Position numbers and translations under genes: made by a program. A stretch of DNA of 64,000 nucleotides from Duganella sp. CF517 (GTDB lineage: Bacteria > Pseudomonadota > Gammaproteobacteria > Burkholderiales > Burkholderiaceae_D): contig NZ_FODC01000001.1 in NCBI RefSeq assembly GCF_900110275.1, positions 1,403,198-1,467,197 on the forward strand, given 5' to 3'. The notes below the pieces were generated by a model, which was given only the letters and a program-made list of their open reading frames with translations, was not told the DNA's origin and searched no databases. Below are positions 49,498 through 58,295 of the stretch, piece by piece. Within the stretch, counting starts at the first letter, position 1, and every line of letters begins with the position of its first letter.

Positions 49498-50145
49498 TTA
49501 GATGACGTTAGCCAACCAGGGTTGGTTTGCCAGATGGCGCTCTTCGAATTCGCGGATGGTGTCGGCGTGGCGCAGGGTCAGGCCGATATCGTCGAGTCCG
49601 TTCATCAGGCAGTATTTGCGGAAGGCGTCGATCTCGAAGGGATAGGAGACGCTGCCATTGCTGGTGGAAATGCGCTGCTGCTCAAGGTCGACCACCAGAC
49701 GGTAACCGGGGAAGGCCTTGACTTCGTTGAACAGATGATCGATCTGCGCTTCAGGAATCACGATGGGCAGCAAGCCGCTCTTGTAGCAGTTGTTGAAGAA
49801 GATGTCGGCGAACGACGGCGCGATGATGGCGCGGAAGCCGTACTGGTCGAGCGCCCACGGCGCGTGCTCGCGCGAGGAGCCGCAGCCGAAATTTTTACGG
49901 GTCAGCAGGATCGAGGCGCCCTGGTAGCGCGCCTCGTTGAGCACGAAGTCCGGGTTGAGCGGGCGTTTGCTGTTGTCCATGCCGGGCTCGCCGTGGTCGA
50001 GGTAGCGCCACTCGTCGAACAGGTTGGGGCCGAAGCCGGTGCGATGGATGGACTTCAGGAATTGCTTCGGAATGATGGCGTCGGTGTCGACGTTGGCGCG
50101 GTCGAGCGGGGCCACCAGGCCTTCGTATATCGTAAATTTATCCAT
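49498..50145 (-). CDS. leuD: 3-isopropylmalate dehydratase small subunit
   Basis: A 215-residue swivel subunit. [30 protein letters not shown] is the family start (quoted as MDKFTIYEG plus [13 protein letters not shown]), and [15 protein letters not shown] carries the substrate-specifying loop. The start at 50145 is the conserved MDKF; the upstream in-frame Met at 50232 lies inside the entericidin gene. Works with LeuC, encoded upstream of the entericidin gene. Confidence 0.96.
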   Translation of the reverse strand: MDKFTIYEGLVAPLDRANVDTDAIIPKQFLKSIHRTGFGPNLFDEWRYLDHGEPGMDNSKRPLNPDFVLNEARYQGASILLTRKNFGCGSSREHAPWALDQYGFRAIIAPSFADIFFNNCYKSGLLPIVIPEAQIDHLFNEVKAFPGYRLVVDLEQQRISTSNGSVSYPFEIDAFRKYCLMNGLDDIGLTLRHADTIREFEERHLANQPWLANVI

Positions 50146-50197
50146 GATCTCGTTCGGGTTGTGCGACGGCGGACCGTCGCGGCCCGCCGTACTGCGG

Positions 50198-50323
50198 TTA
50201 TTTTTTGGTCGAAGCGCCTTCCAGCGACTCACCGACTTTTTTCACGTCCTTGCCGAAGCCGTTGACCGTGTTGCAGCCGGTCAGGATCAAGGCGATGATG
50301 GACAGGGCGAATAGTTTTTTCAT
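50198..50323 (-). CDS. Entericidin A/B-family small lipoprotein
   Basis: A 41-residue peptide: [17 protein letters not shown] is a lipoprotein signal with lipobox LTGC, followed by [19 protein letters not shown] and a SerThrLysLys end. This is the entericidin pattern (CNTxxGxGkDvkxxG). Entericidins are small envelope lipoproteins linked to stress-induced lysis in E. coli. The gene lies between leuC and leuD, as in many betaproteobacteria, and is easily missed by size. Confidence 0.9.
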   Translation of the reverse strand: MKKLFALSIIALILTGCNTVNGFGKDVKKVGESLEGASTKK

Positions 50324-50354
50324 GTTGGTGTACTCGTGGTATCAATCGAAAAAT

Positions 50355-51758
50355 TCAGCGCAGCGCGCGCACGTCGACGAAGTGGCCGGCGATACCGGCT
50401 GCGGCGGCCATCGCGGGCGACACCAGATGGGTGCGTCCGCCCTGACCTTGGCGTCCTTCGAAATTACGGTTGGAGGTCGAGGCGCAGCGCTCGCCCGGTT
50501 CCAGGCGGTCGGCGTTCATCGCCAGGCACATCGAGCAGCCCGGCTCGCGCCATTCGAAGCCGGCGTCCTTGAAGATGCGGTCCAGGCCCTCGCGCTCGGC
50601 CTGGTCCTTGACCAGGCCCGACCCCGGCACCACCATCGCCAGCTTGACGTTCGAGGCGCGCTGCTTGCCGCGCACCACGGCGGCGGCCGCGCGCAAATCC
50701 TCGATGCGCGAGTTGGTGCACGAGCCGATGAAGACCTTGTCGATGCGGATGTCCTCGATCGCGGTGTTCGGCTTGAGGTTCATGTAGACCAGCGCCTTTT
50801 CCATCGCGTCGCGCTTGACGCTGTCCTTTTCCTGGTCCGGGTCCGGCACGCGGCCGTCGATCGACGTCACCATCTCCGGCGACGTGCCCCAGGTCACCTG
50901 CGGCTTGATCTCGGCGGCGTCGAGCGTGATGACCAGGTCGAAGCGGGCGCCGGCGTCCGAGTGCAGGGTGCGCCAGTAGTCGACCGCGCGGTCCCAGTGC
51001 GGGCCGGCGGGCGAGAACGGCCGGCCCTTGACGTAGTTGATCGTGGTGTCGTCGACGCCGATGATGCCGGCGCGCGCGCCGGCCTCGATCGCCATGTTAC
51101 AGACGGTCATGCGCCCTTCCATCGACAGCGCGCGGATGGTCGAACCGCCGAACTCGATACAGTAGCCGGTGCCGCCGGCGGTGCCGATCTTGCCGATGAT
51201 GGCCAGCACCACGTCCTTGGCGGTGACGCCCACCGGCAGCGGGCCGTCGACCTGCACCAGCATCGCCTTGGATTTCTTTTGCAGCAGGGTTTGCGTGGCC
51301 AGCACGTGCTCGACCTCGGAGGTGCCGATGCCGTGCGCCAGCGCGCCGAAGGCGCCGTGGGTCGACGTGTGCGAGTCGCCGCAGACGACCGTCATGCCCG
51401 GCAGGGTGGCGCCCTGCTCCGGCCCGATCACGTGGACGATGCCCTGGCGCTTGTCGTTCATGTTGAAATAGGTCATGCCGTAGGACTTGGCATTGTTGTC
51501 CAGGGTTTCGACCTGCAGGCGCGAGACCGGGTCGGCGATGCCGTCGGCGCGCGAGGTGGTCGGCACGTTGTGGTCGGCCACGGCCAGGTTGGCCGACAGG
51601 CGCCACGGCTGGCGGTTGGCGGCGCGCAGGCCGTCGAAGGCCTGCGGACTGGTCACTTCGTGCACCAGGTGGCGGTCGATATAGAGGATGGTGGTGCCGT
51701 CTTCCTCGGCCTTGACCACGTGGGATTCCCAGAGTTTGTCGTAAAGCGTCTTCATCAT
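50355..51758 (-). CDS. leuC: 3-isopropylmalate dehydratase large subunit
   Basis: A 467-residue aconitase-type subunit binding a [4Fe-4S] cluster. Cluster Cys residues are in [13 protein letters not shown] and [43 protein letters not shown] (start and end typical) is the family core. Begins the leu genes; the 51759-51929 gap upstream should hold their promoter and shows no obvious leader peptide. Confidence 0.97.
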   Translation of the reverse strand: MMKTLYDKLWESHVVKAEEDGTTILYIDRHLVHEVTSPQAFDGLRAANRQPWRLSANLAVADHNVPTTSRADGIADPVSRLQVETLDNNAKSYGMTYFNMNDKRQGIVHVIGPEQGATLPGMTVVCGDSHTSTHGAFGALAHGIGTSEVEHVLATQTLLQKKSKAMLVQVDGPLPVGVTAKDVVLAIIGKIGTAGGTGYCIEFGGSTIRALSMEGRMTVCNMAIEAGARAGIIGVDDTTINYVKGRPFSPAGPHWDRAVDYWRTLHSDAGARFDLVITLDAAEIKPQVTWGTSPEMVTSIDGRVPDPDQEKDSVKRDAMEKALVYMNLKPNTAIEDIRIDKVFIGSCTNSRIEDLRAAAAVVRGKQRASNVKLAMVVPGSGLVKDQAEREGLDRIFKDAGFEWREPGCSMCLAMNADRLEPGERCASTSNRNFEGRQGQGGRTHLVSPAMAAAAGIAGHFVDVRALR

Positions 51759-51929
51759 GATGTGTGCTTACTGCTGCTGCCTGTGTGAGTGATCCACTTC
51801 GATTATGCCATATTGTGCAATGCGATAGCGACCGCCGCCATCCGGCCTCGTGAGCCGATGCGGCTGCGCCTACCGATACACGTTTTATGACTCCTTTAAA
51901 AATTTGGTACCGCGAATAACATTCAAACG

Positions 51930-51959
51930 AAAAAAAAGCCTGCGTGGACGCAGGCTTTT
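51930..51959 (-). terminator. Terminator after cheA
   Basis: GCCTGCG-TGGA-CGCAGGC hairpin with eight A before and four T after on the plus strand; the A-run gives the U-tract for minus-strand transcripts coming from cheZ-cheA. Confidence 0.88.
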
Positions 51960-51982
51960 GTGTGCTTGGCTTAATCCGTCGA

Positions 51983-53887
51983 CTAGGCCGCCATGCGTAC
52001 ACTTCCCCTGCATCCGTCCATCAGGAACGATAGGCCCACCACTAGCACCAGTTCGCCCTCGGCCGAGCGCGCGGTGCCGGTGATGCCCTCGACGGTGATC
52101 GCGGTCATCGGCTTGATGACCAGGTCGGCGGTGCCGTCGACCGCTTCCACCGCCAGGATATACGGCTGTGGCGCGGCGACAACAATCCCGACCTTCTCGC
52201 GGCAGCTCTCGTAGCCGAGCGCATCGGCCAGCGAGCGCACCGGCAGCGGCCGGCCCTGGTCCTTGAGGACCGGGGCGCCGCCCACTTCCATGAACACGTC
52301 CGGCAATTCGACCACGCGCTGCACCACGGCCATCGGCAGCGCCAGCGCGGCGCCCGAGGTCGACACCAGCATGGTCGGCACGATCGACAGCTCGATCGGC
52401 AGGCGGATGGCGAACTTGGTGCCCTTGCCCAGCGCCGATTCGATGTGGATGGCGCCGCGGTTCTTCTCCACGGCGGTCTTGACCACGTCCATGCCGACGC
52501 CGCGGCCCGACACGCTCGAGGCCACTTCCTTGGTCGAGAAGCCCGGCAGGAACACCAGCTGGAAGCACTCGTCGTTGGTCAAATTGGCCGACTCGCTGAT
52601 CAAGCCCTTCTGCTGGGCCTTGGTGCGCAACACCACCGGATCCATGCCCTTGCCGTCGTCCTGCAGCACGATCATGACGCTGTTGGCTTCCTGCCACGCC
52701 TTGAGCGAGATGAACGACTTGGCCGGCTTGCCGGCCGCCAGGCGGTCTTCCGGCGACTCGACGCCATGGTCCAGCGAATTGCGCAGCATGTGCACCAGCG
52801 GATCGTACAGGCTGTCGACGACCACGCGGTCCACTTCGGTCTCGGCGCCCTCGATCGTCAGTTCGACGTCCTTGCCCAGGTCCTTGGCCAGCTCGCGCAC
52901 CAGGCGCGGGAATTTCTGGAACAGGCGGCCGACCGGTTGCATGCGCGTCGCCAGCGTGGCGCGCTGCAGCTCGGTCGAATAGCGCGACGCCCGCTCCAGC
53001 GTTTCCGCCAAGGTGGCCATCAGGGTCTGGGCCTGGCCCTCGAACTTGAATTGCAACAGGCGCTCGAGCAGCACGGCGGCCTGGTTGGCGGCCTGCACCG
53101 ATTCGCCCGCCACTTCCAGCAAGGCATCCAGTTTAACAGCATCGACGCGGATCGACTCTTCTTTGGCCGGGGCCGCATGCGGACGCTCTTCGCGTTTCTC
53201 CGGCGCGTCGCGCTTGGCCGGGGCGGCCACGGCGGTGCCGACGGCGGCCGGCGCGGCGGCTGCGGCTGCGGCTGCGGCTGGCGCGGCGGCGGCGGCCGGC
53301 GCGGCGGCGGCCACCGGCGCGGCCGAAACGGCCGGACGGGTGTAGCTGCCGGCCGGCATCACGGTTTCATACATGCCTTCCCAGTCGAGGCCGTCCTCGG
53401 AGGTGATCGACACGGCGGCGACGGCGGCCGGCGCGGCGGCGGCCGGCGCGGCCACGGGGGCCGGCGCCGGCGCCGGCGCCGCGGCAGGCGCGGGCGCGCC
53501 GGTCTTGCCTTCGATGGCGTCGGTCAGGATCACTTCCAGGTCGTGCGGCATCGGCGCCAGGCTGTGCGGCTCGGCGCCGTTGTTCAGTTCGGCGAGCTGG
53601 TCGGCCACGAAGCCGGACGCCTGCAGCGCCGCCTCGATCGCGATCGGCGTCACCGGCGCGGCGCCGGTGCGCAGCGCGTCGAACAGGTTTTCGGTCAGGT
53701 GGCAGGCCGCGACCATCGCCGGCAGGCCCATGAAACCGGCGCCGCCCTTGATGGTGTGGAACGAGCGGAACACCGCGTTCAGCGTCTCTTTGTTGTCGGG
53801 GTCGCGTTCGAGGCGCAGCAAGTGCTCTTCAACGTTGACCGCCAGATCCATCGCCTCGACGACGAAATCCTTCAGCATATCGTCCAT
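51983..53887 (-). CDS. cheA: CheA-type chemotaxis histidine kinase
   Basis: A 634-residue kinase. HPt domain with phospho-His44 in SFHTIKGGAGFMG; then an Ala/Pro-rich linker (about 130-235) in place of a clear CheY-binding P2 domain; dimerisation region; ATP domain with HMLRNSLDHGVE, DDGKGMDP and SGRGVGMDVV; and a C-terminal CheW-like domain (PTMLVSTSGAALALPMAVVQRV). Start overlaps the cheZ stop as TAATG. No cheW, cheY, cheR, cheB or receptor lies nearby. It may signal in motility or in another CheA pathway such as pili; the sequence cannot decide. Confidence 0.9.
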   Translation of the reverse strand: MDDMLKDFVVEAMDLAVNVEEHLLRLERDPDNKETLNAVFRSFHTIKGGAGFMGLPAMVAACHLTENLFDALRTGAAPVTPIAIEAALQASGFVADQLAELNNGAEPHSLAPMPHDLEVILTDAIEGKTGAPAPAAAPAPAPAPVAAPAAAAPAAVAAVSITSEDGLDWEGMYETVMPAGSYTRPAVSAAPVAAAAPAAAAAPAAAAAAAAAPAAVGTAVAAPAKRDAPEKREERPHAAPAKEESIRVDAVKLDALLEVAGESVQAANQAAVLLERLLQFKFEGQAQTLMATLAETLERASRYSTELQRATLATRMQPVGRLFQKFPRLVRELAKDLGKDVELTIEGAETEVDRVVVDSLYDPLVHMLRNSLDHGVESPEDRLAAGKPAKSFISLKAWQEANSVMIVLQDDGKGMDPVVLRTKAQQKGLISESANLTNDECFQLVFLPGFSTKEVASSVSGRGVGMDVVKTAVEKNRGAIHIESALGKGTKFAIRLPIELSIVPTMLVSTSGAALALPMAVVQRVVELPDVFMEVGGAPVLKDQGRPLPVRSLADALGYESCREKVGIVVAAPQPYILAVEAVDGTADLVIKPMTAITVEGITGTARSAEGELVLVVGLSFLMDGCRGSVRMAA

Positions 53888-54723
53888 TAGAATCCCAGAT
53901 CAGCAAGCAGGTCGTCGACATTGTCCTGGTTCAGCGCCACGGCCGGAGCCGATGGGCCGGACATCAGGGACACTTCTTTTTGCGCGATTTTCTCGCGTAC
54001 CGCCGGCGGCGCGTTGTCGCGCAGCAGTTCTGCCAGTTCGTGCTCCACCGTCTTGGTGATGTTCACGACCTTCTTGATCAGTTGACCGGTGATGTCCTGG
54101 AAGTCCTGGGCCATCATGATTTCGAGCAGCCGGGCTTTTTCGGCCTCGGTGGCGGCCGAGACGGCCACGGCGAAGGCTTGCGAGTCGCCGGCGAGCTGCT
54201 TGAACTGGTCCAGGCTGAGCTTGCCCGCGAACAGGTCGGCCCAGCGGTTTTCCATTTCCTTGGATTTCTTCGACAAGGTGTCCTGCTCGGGCATGCCCTC
54301 GTCGAGCGTGTTGAGCACCTTGTTGGCCGCTTGTTCGGTCAGGGTGGCGACGTATTCCAGACGGTCCTGGGCATCGTTGATCTGCGACGAGGCCTCGGTC
54401 AGCGCCTTGTCGTAGCCCAGTTCGCGCAGCGAATCGTGCAGCAGGCGCACGATGCCGCCCAGGCGCTCGAACATCGGCTTGTCGCCGCCCTCCTCGGCCT
54501 CGCCGCCGCCGGCCGCCGCGGCGGGCGCGGCGGCGGGAGCCGGGGCCGGGGCCGGGACCGGGGCCGGCGCGGCGGCCGCCGACGACGACACCTCGTCGAA
54601 CAGGCTTTCGAGGTCGTCTTCGGCGGCGGGTGCGGGGGCAGGCGCTGGAGCGGGCGCTGCGGTCTTGCTCTGAGCGGACACTTCTTCAAATAATGCGTCG
54701 AAATCATCAGCGGCGTTGGTCAT
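53887..54723 (-). CDS. cheZ: CheZ-family phosphatase
   Basis: A 278-residue protein predicted to dephosphorylate CheY-P. The active-site motif is MMAQDFQDITGQLIKKVV (Asp and Gln as in CheZ), and the C-terminal peptide NQDNVDDLLADLGF is the CheY-binding helix. The N-terminus (about 1-85) carries two similar DFDALFEEVS/DLESLFDEVS motifs separated by Ala/Pro runs. Start at 54723, MTNAADDFDALF, is chosen since sequence further upstream loses coding character. Translation is coupled to cheA. Confidence 0.9.
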   Translation of the reverse strand: MTNAADDFDALFEEVSAQSKTAAPAPAPAPAPAAEDDLESLFDEVSSSAAAAPAPVPAPAPAPAAAPAAAAGGGEAEEGGDKPMFERLGGIVRLLHDSLRELGYDKALTEASSQINDAQDRLEYVATLTEQAANKVLNTLDEGMPEQDTLSKKSKEMENRWADLFAGKLSLDQFKQLAGDSQAFAVAVSAATEAEKARLLEIMMAQDFQDITGQLIKKVVNITKTVEHELAELLRDNAPPAVREKIAQKEVSLMSGPSAPAVALNQDNVDDLLADLGF

Positions 54724-55118
54724 AATCCCTGCTTCTCCATAATTTGTAAAATTGCTGCCCTCAACCCTGCGTATTGATGACGCTCGGCAATAAAAAGCAC
54801 TTATGCGAGTGTAGCAGGGCAACATGGAAATATTCAATCCCGGCGTCGGTCCTCTGCCCTGTTCTCCGTCTGAAAGCCTTGTTTCGTTGTATTTGGAGAT
54901 ACTATCATCGGATAGATTGCCAAAGGCAGCATTAAAGAGACAAAGCTGACGAAAAAATCCGTCGAGCAACTGTGAACAATTGTTAAAGCGGCCGGCGAGG
55001 GTCCGAACCGGCTGAGATTCGCGCTTTTATTTGATCAACATCAAGTCTTTCCTTACTAACAATACTACCAATCGCGTCTACAATGGGAAGTAGGCCGCGT
55101 CGCACAAGGAGGCTCGCC
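54724..55118. other. Intergenic region between cheZ and uspA
   Basis: 395 bases between divergent genes, more AT-rich than the surroundings and without a convincing gene. It should hold the cheZA promoter at its left end and the uspA promoter at its right, including the FNR box described separately. CTATCATCGGATAG near 54902 forms a small imperfect dyad. Confidence 0.7.
55031..55044. promoter_or_regulatory. Perfect FNR/ANR box
   Basis: TTGATCAACATCAA fits TTGAT-N4-ATCAA exactly. Its centre is about 80 bases before the uspA start codon. A TACAAT at 55079-55084 or TACTAC near 55063 could serve as the -10 element; activation of uspA under low oxygen is the natural reading. Confidence 0.82.
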
Positions 55119-55586
55119 ATGTACCGTAAAATCCTGATCACCACCGACGGCTCGGCCGTGTCGAGCAAAACCGCCTGCGCCGGCGTGGCGCTGGCCGAAC
55201 AGCTCGGCGCCGAGGTGTTGGCGCTGTTCGTCGCGCCCGAGTACCAGTATCCGATTTACGTGGAAATCATCCCGCCCAGTTATCCGAGCGAGGACGAGTA
55301 CCGCGCCGCGATGCTGCGCGCCGGCAAGGAGCATACCAAGGACGTGGTCGACTCCTGCGCCCGCCGCAACGTGCGCTGCGAGGCGCTGACCACGTTTTCG
55401 GAGAGCGCCGCGCTCAAGATCGTCGAGGTCGCGCAGCACAACGCCTGCGACCTGATCTTCATGGGTTCGCACGGGCGCAGCGGCTGGGGCCAGTTGTTGC
55501 TGGGCAGCGTGACCAACAAGGTCTTGTCGCATTCGCGCATTCCGGTGCTGGTCCACCGCTTGATCAACGGGCCGGACCACAAATAA
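55119..55586 (+). CDS. Universal stress protein (UspA family)
   Basis: A 155-residue single Usp domain. MYRKILITTDGSAVSSKTA opens the nucleotide site, and GSHGRSGWGQLLLGSVTNKVL is the G-x2-G-x9-G-S/T loop of ATP-binding members. Start fixed by AAGGAGG 6 bases upstream. The perfect FNR box suggests anaerobic induction, as for other Usp genes under FNR/ANR control (family knowledge). Confidence 0.93.
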   Translation: MYRKILITTDGSAVSSKTACAGVALAEQLGAEVLALFVAPEYQYPIYVEIIPPSYPSEDEYRAAMLRAGKEHTKDVVDSCARRNVRCEALTTFSESAALKIVEVAQHNACDLIFMGSHGRSGWGQLLLGSVTNKVLSHSRIPVLVHRLINGPDHK

Positions 55587-55676
55587 AATGCGATCCTGCA
55601 ACGGTTTGTATAGTAAGATTAAAAATTAATTCAAACGCAACAATACTTGCTTCAGGCCACTTGAGATAACCCCTTT

Positions 55677-56321
55677 ATGATTCGAATAGTCATTGCCGAC
55701 GACCACACCATCATGCGCGAGGGTCTCAAGCGCATCCTCGACGGCGCGCCGGACATCGATATCGTGGGCGAGGCGATCGACGGCTTCGAAGTGCTGGGCC
55801 ACGTGCGCCAGGGCGGCTTCGACCTGCTGCTGCTGGACCTGTCGATGCCCGGGCGCAGCGGCGTCGACCTGATCCGCCAGATCAAGGCCGAGGCGCCCAA
55901 GCTGGCCATCCTGATCCTCACCATGCACGAGGAGGAACAGTACGCCGTGCGCGCCATCCGCGCCGGCGCCCAGGGCTACCTGACCAAGGAGAGTGCCGGC
56001 ACCCAGCTGGTCGGCGCGATCCGCAAGGTCGCCTCCGGGCGGCCCTACATCAGCACCGAAGTGGCCGAGCAATTGGCGCTCAACATCATGATGCCCAACG
56101 AGAGCCTGTTGCATAAACAGTTGTCGGACCGCGAATTCGAGGTGTTTTCGTTGTTGGTGGCCGGAAAATCGATCACCGAAATCGCCAACAGCCTGCACCT
56201 GAGCGTGAAAACCGTCAGCACGCATAAAACCCGCATCATGCAGAAAATGGGCATGAACTCGCTCTCGGAGATGGTCCAATATGCCGTGGCGCATCGCCTG
56301 TTGTCCCCTTTTAAAACGTAA
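55677..56321 (+). CDS. NarL/FixJ-type response regulator
   Basis: A 214-residue regulator. Receiver domain with IADDH, phosphoacceptor Asp54 in LLLLDLSMPG and the Lys of GYLTKES; LuxR-type helix-turn-helix LSDREFEVFSLLVAGKSITEIA and VKTVSTHKTRIMQKMG. No cognate histidine kinase is adjacent, so its phosphodonor is unknown. It lies 90 bases after uspA and before the FNR-like gene; a perfect palindrome follows its stop. Confidence 0.92.
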   Translation: MIRIVIADDHTIMREGLKRILDGAPDIDIVGEAIDGFEVLGHVRQGGFDLLLLDLSMPGRSGVDLIRQIKAEAPKLAILILTMHEEEQYAVRAIRAGAQGYLTKESAGTQLVGAIRKVASGRPYISTEVAEQLALNIMMPNESLLHKQLSDREFEVFSLLVAGKSITEIANSLHLSVKTVSTHKTRIMQKMGMNSLSEMVQYAVAHRLLSPFKT

Positions 56322-56335
56322 AAGCAGCCGGGTCA

Positions 56336-56351
56336 GTAGGAGTACTCCTAC
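56336..56351. promoter_or_regulatory. 16-base perfect palindrome, candidate operator
   Basis: GTAGGAGTACTCCTAC, 15 bases after the response-regulator stop. A related half-site, ACGCCTACTCCC at 56364-56375, repeats ACTCCTACATCC (56344-56355) at a 20-base distance, two helical turns. The arrangement suggests an operator for the FNR-like gene that follows. No U-run, so not a terminator. Confidence 0.55.
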
Positions 56352-56555
56352 ATCCGTGCGCTGACGCCTACTCCCATATTCAGCCATTGCTGATATCTAT
56401 CTCCTCCCTCTGTTGGCATACTGAAACCACACGATTGATGCTGCAAGGCTACATGCGGTGCACCGAGATGCCATACGGAACACTTGCTGTACAAAATGTC
56501 ATGCAATCAGCGTTCCCCGGCCTAACGAACAGAGTTACCTGATCAGGAGATCAAC

Positions 56556-57416
56556 ATGCTGTCAACGCAAACGTCTGAAATTCGCCCAGTCACCACCGCG
56601 ACGGTGCAATCCTCGTCGATGGAAGCAGGCCGCCAGCGTCAGGGGCGGCTGTGGTCGAACCTGAAGGAGGTCTGCGACCTGCTGCACATCCCGGCGGCCG
56701 TCTCGGTCTCGACCGAGGAACTGCTGTTCCAGCACGTGCAGTTCAAAACCGGCCAGCGCATCCACACCATCGGCCAGCCGTTCGACACCTTGTATATCGT
56801 CAACTCGGGCTTCCTGAAGACCGTGCTGATCGACGAGTTCGGCAACGAACAGGTGCTCAGCTTCCCGATGAAGGGCGACATGCTCGGCGTCGACGGCATC
56901 CACACCCGCCACTACTCGTCGGAGGCGGTGGCGCTGTCGGACTGCGACCTGATCCTGCTGCCGTTCAAGAAGCTCACCGCGCTCGGCCGCGTGCACCTGG
57001 AACTGGAGAACATGATGTACGGCGTCATGAGCCGCGAACTGGTGCGCGAACAGGCGATGATCGGCATGCTGGGCGCGCTCAGCGCCGAGGCGCGCGTGGC
57101 GCGCTTCCTGGTGTCGCTGGCGGACCGTTTCGCGCAGATGGGCTACTCGAGCAAGCTGTTCAACCTGCGCATGACGCGCCACGAGATCGGCAGCTACCTG
57201 GGCCTGACGCTGGAAACGGTCAGCCGCACCTTGTCGGCCTTCAACGAAATCGGCCTCATCAGCGTCGACCAGCGCACCATCGGCATCAAGGACCCGGAGG
57301 CGCTCAAGACCCTTCGGCGCCTGCCGCCGTCGCGCACCCGCGCCAAACAACTGGCCGCGGCCAAGAGCAAGGCGGGCGAGGCGGTCACGCCCGGCCAACT
57401 GCTCGCGGCGCTGTAG
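56556..57416 (+). CDS. Crp/Fnr-family regulator of FNR type
   Basis: A 286-residue regulator. Cyclic-nucleotide-binding-like beta-roll (about 55-150), long dimer helix, and an FNR-type helix-turn-helix TRHEIGSYLGLTLETVSRTLS with the E-SR contact pattern, which reads TTGAT-type sites. The cysteine matching FNR Cys122 is present (Cys130 in ALSDCDLILLP), but the N-terminal Cys cluster is not: only Cys40 occurs. A 4Fe-4S oxygen sensor as in E. coli FNR is therefore doubtful. Start ATG 56556 has AGGAGA upstream. A Lys/Ala-rich tail extends past the usual end. Confidence 0.9.
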   Translation: MLSTQTSEIRPVTTATVQSSSMEAGRQRQGRLWSNLKEVCDLLHIPAAVSVSTEELLFQHVQFKTGQRIHTIGQPFDTLYIVNSGFLKTVLIDEFGNEQVLSFPMKGDMLGVDGIHTRHYSSEAVALSDCDLILLPFKKLTALGRVHLELENMMYGVMSRELVREQAMIGMLGALSAEARVARFLVSLADRFAQMGYSSKLFNLRMTRHEIGSYLGLTLETVSRTLSAFNEIGLISVDQRTIGIKDPEALKTLRRLPPSRTRAKQLAAAKSKAGEAVTPGQLLAAL

Positions 57417-57450
57417 GCCCCGGCCGTATCGGGCAATCACCCAGCCTTGG

Positions 57451-57478
57451 GCCCGGCTTCCCCGCCGGGCTTTTTTTT
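57451..57478 (+). terminator. Terminator after the FNR-like gene
   Basis: GCCCGGC-TTCCCC-GCCGGGC hairpin followed by eight T, 35 bases past the stop codon. Confidence 0.92.
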
Positions 57479-57603
57479 ACATCTTCCGGACGTGATCCCG
57501 CGCCCGCGCCGGGCCGGCGCGCCACGGCACGCCGCACGCTATTCCGCGTCACTTTCATTTCAAATAAGGCTTGCATTCCGTCCCGCCTTCCACAATAATG
57601 AAT

Positions 57604-57622
57604 GCAAATACGAATCATTCTT
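57604..57622. promoter_or_regulatory. Fur box upstream of hemP
   Basis: GCAAATACGAATCATTCTT resembles the 19-base Fur operator (GATAATGATAATCATTATC), best in the central AATCATT. It ends 19 bases before the hemP start, so Fur with iron would block transcription or early elongation. Confidence 0.65.
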
Positions 57623-57641
57623 ATTTAAAGGAGAAACGACG

Positions 57642-57845
57642 ATGACCACGACCTTGCCGATGTCCATGCCCCTGGTGCAACCAGCCCGCCCCTCCCACGC
57701 CGTGGTGTCCTCGGCGGTGTCGCCCGTCAAGCGCGTCAACAGCACCGGCCTGATGGAGGGCGGCCGCGAACTCGAGATCGAACACGCCGGCCGCGTCTAT
57801 CGCCTGCGCGTCACGCAGCTCAACAAGCTGATCCTGACAGCCTGA
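57642..57845 (+). CDS. hemP: Hemin uptake protein HemP
   Basis: A 67-residue protein. The C-terminal 40 residues are the HemP core: RVNSTGLMEGGRELEIEHAG, then VYRLRVTQLNKLILTA. HemP/HmuP proteins promote expression or function of haem uptake genes in betaproteobacteria, sometimes as a regulator with Fur (family knowledge). Start fixed by AAAGGAG. No haem receptor follows directly; the next genes are two of unknown role. Confidence 0.9.
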   Translation: MTTTLPMSMPLVQPARPSHAVVSSAVSPVKRVNSTGLMEGGRELEIEHAGRVYRLRVTQLNKLILTA

Positions 57846-57944
57846 TTTCCTTAATGTTGTTTGCCCCGGGCGCCGCCGCGCCCACTCCCCCGAGTCGCCA
57901 GCCGCACCGCCAGCCGCACTCCCAATTCGACCCAGGAGCGTTTG

Positions 57945-58283
57945 ATGGCCATAGACCGTAGCAATCCGATTTTTCTTGCCCCGCCACAGGGACCGGGCGG
58001 ACACAATCCAGAACTGATGCTGTCCGCCGTGCTGCATTTGATGTCGCACTACACGGCCAGCGCCGACGCGCCCGGCGGCTGCGTCAAGCTGGCCTCGGTC
58101 ATCGAACGCCACCTGAAGGCGCTGGCCGGCCTGCCGGACCTGGCGCCGGTGCTCAGCGCCACCTGCCAGCAGCTGTCCGAGCAGTGGGCCACGGTGGTCG
58201 AACGCAATATGCATGAGCAGGAGAAAAGCAACTTCCTCAGCCGCATCATGGCGCGCGCCCGCAGCACGCCGGCCACCGCCTGA
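57945..58283 (+). CDS. Small hypothetical protein after hemP
   Basis: A 112-residue, mostly helical cytoplasmic protein (ELMLSAVLHLMSHYTASA, VIERHLKALAGLP, CQQLSEQWATVVERNMHEQE). No family recognised. Start ATG 57945 with AGGAGCG upstream. It is 13 bases before the DUF2325 gene and 100 bases after hemP, so probably in the same transcript and iron-regulated (inference). Confidence 0.75.
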   Translation: MAIDRSNPIFLAPPQGPGGHNPELMLSAVLHLMSHYTASADAPGGCVKLASVIERHLKALAGLPDLAPVLSATCQQLSEQWATVVERNMHEQEKSNFLSRIMARARSTPATA

Positions 58284-58295
58284 GGAGACGACCCG

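Noticed and set aside
56538..56554. CTGATCAGGAGATCAA as an FNR box at the FNR-like gene
   Set aside because: The TGAT and ATCA halves are six bases apart instead of four, and the segment contains the ribosome-binding site.
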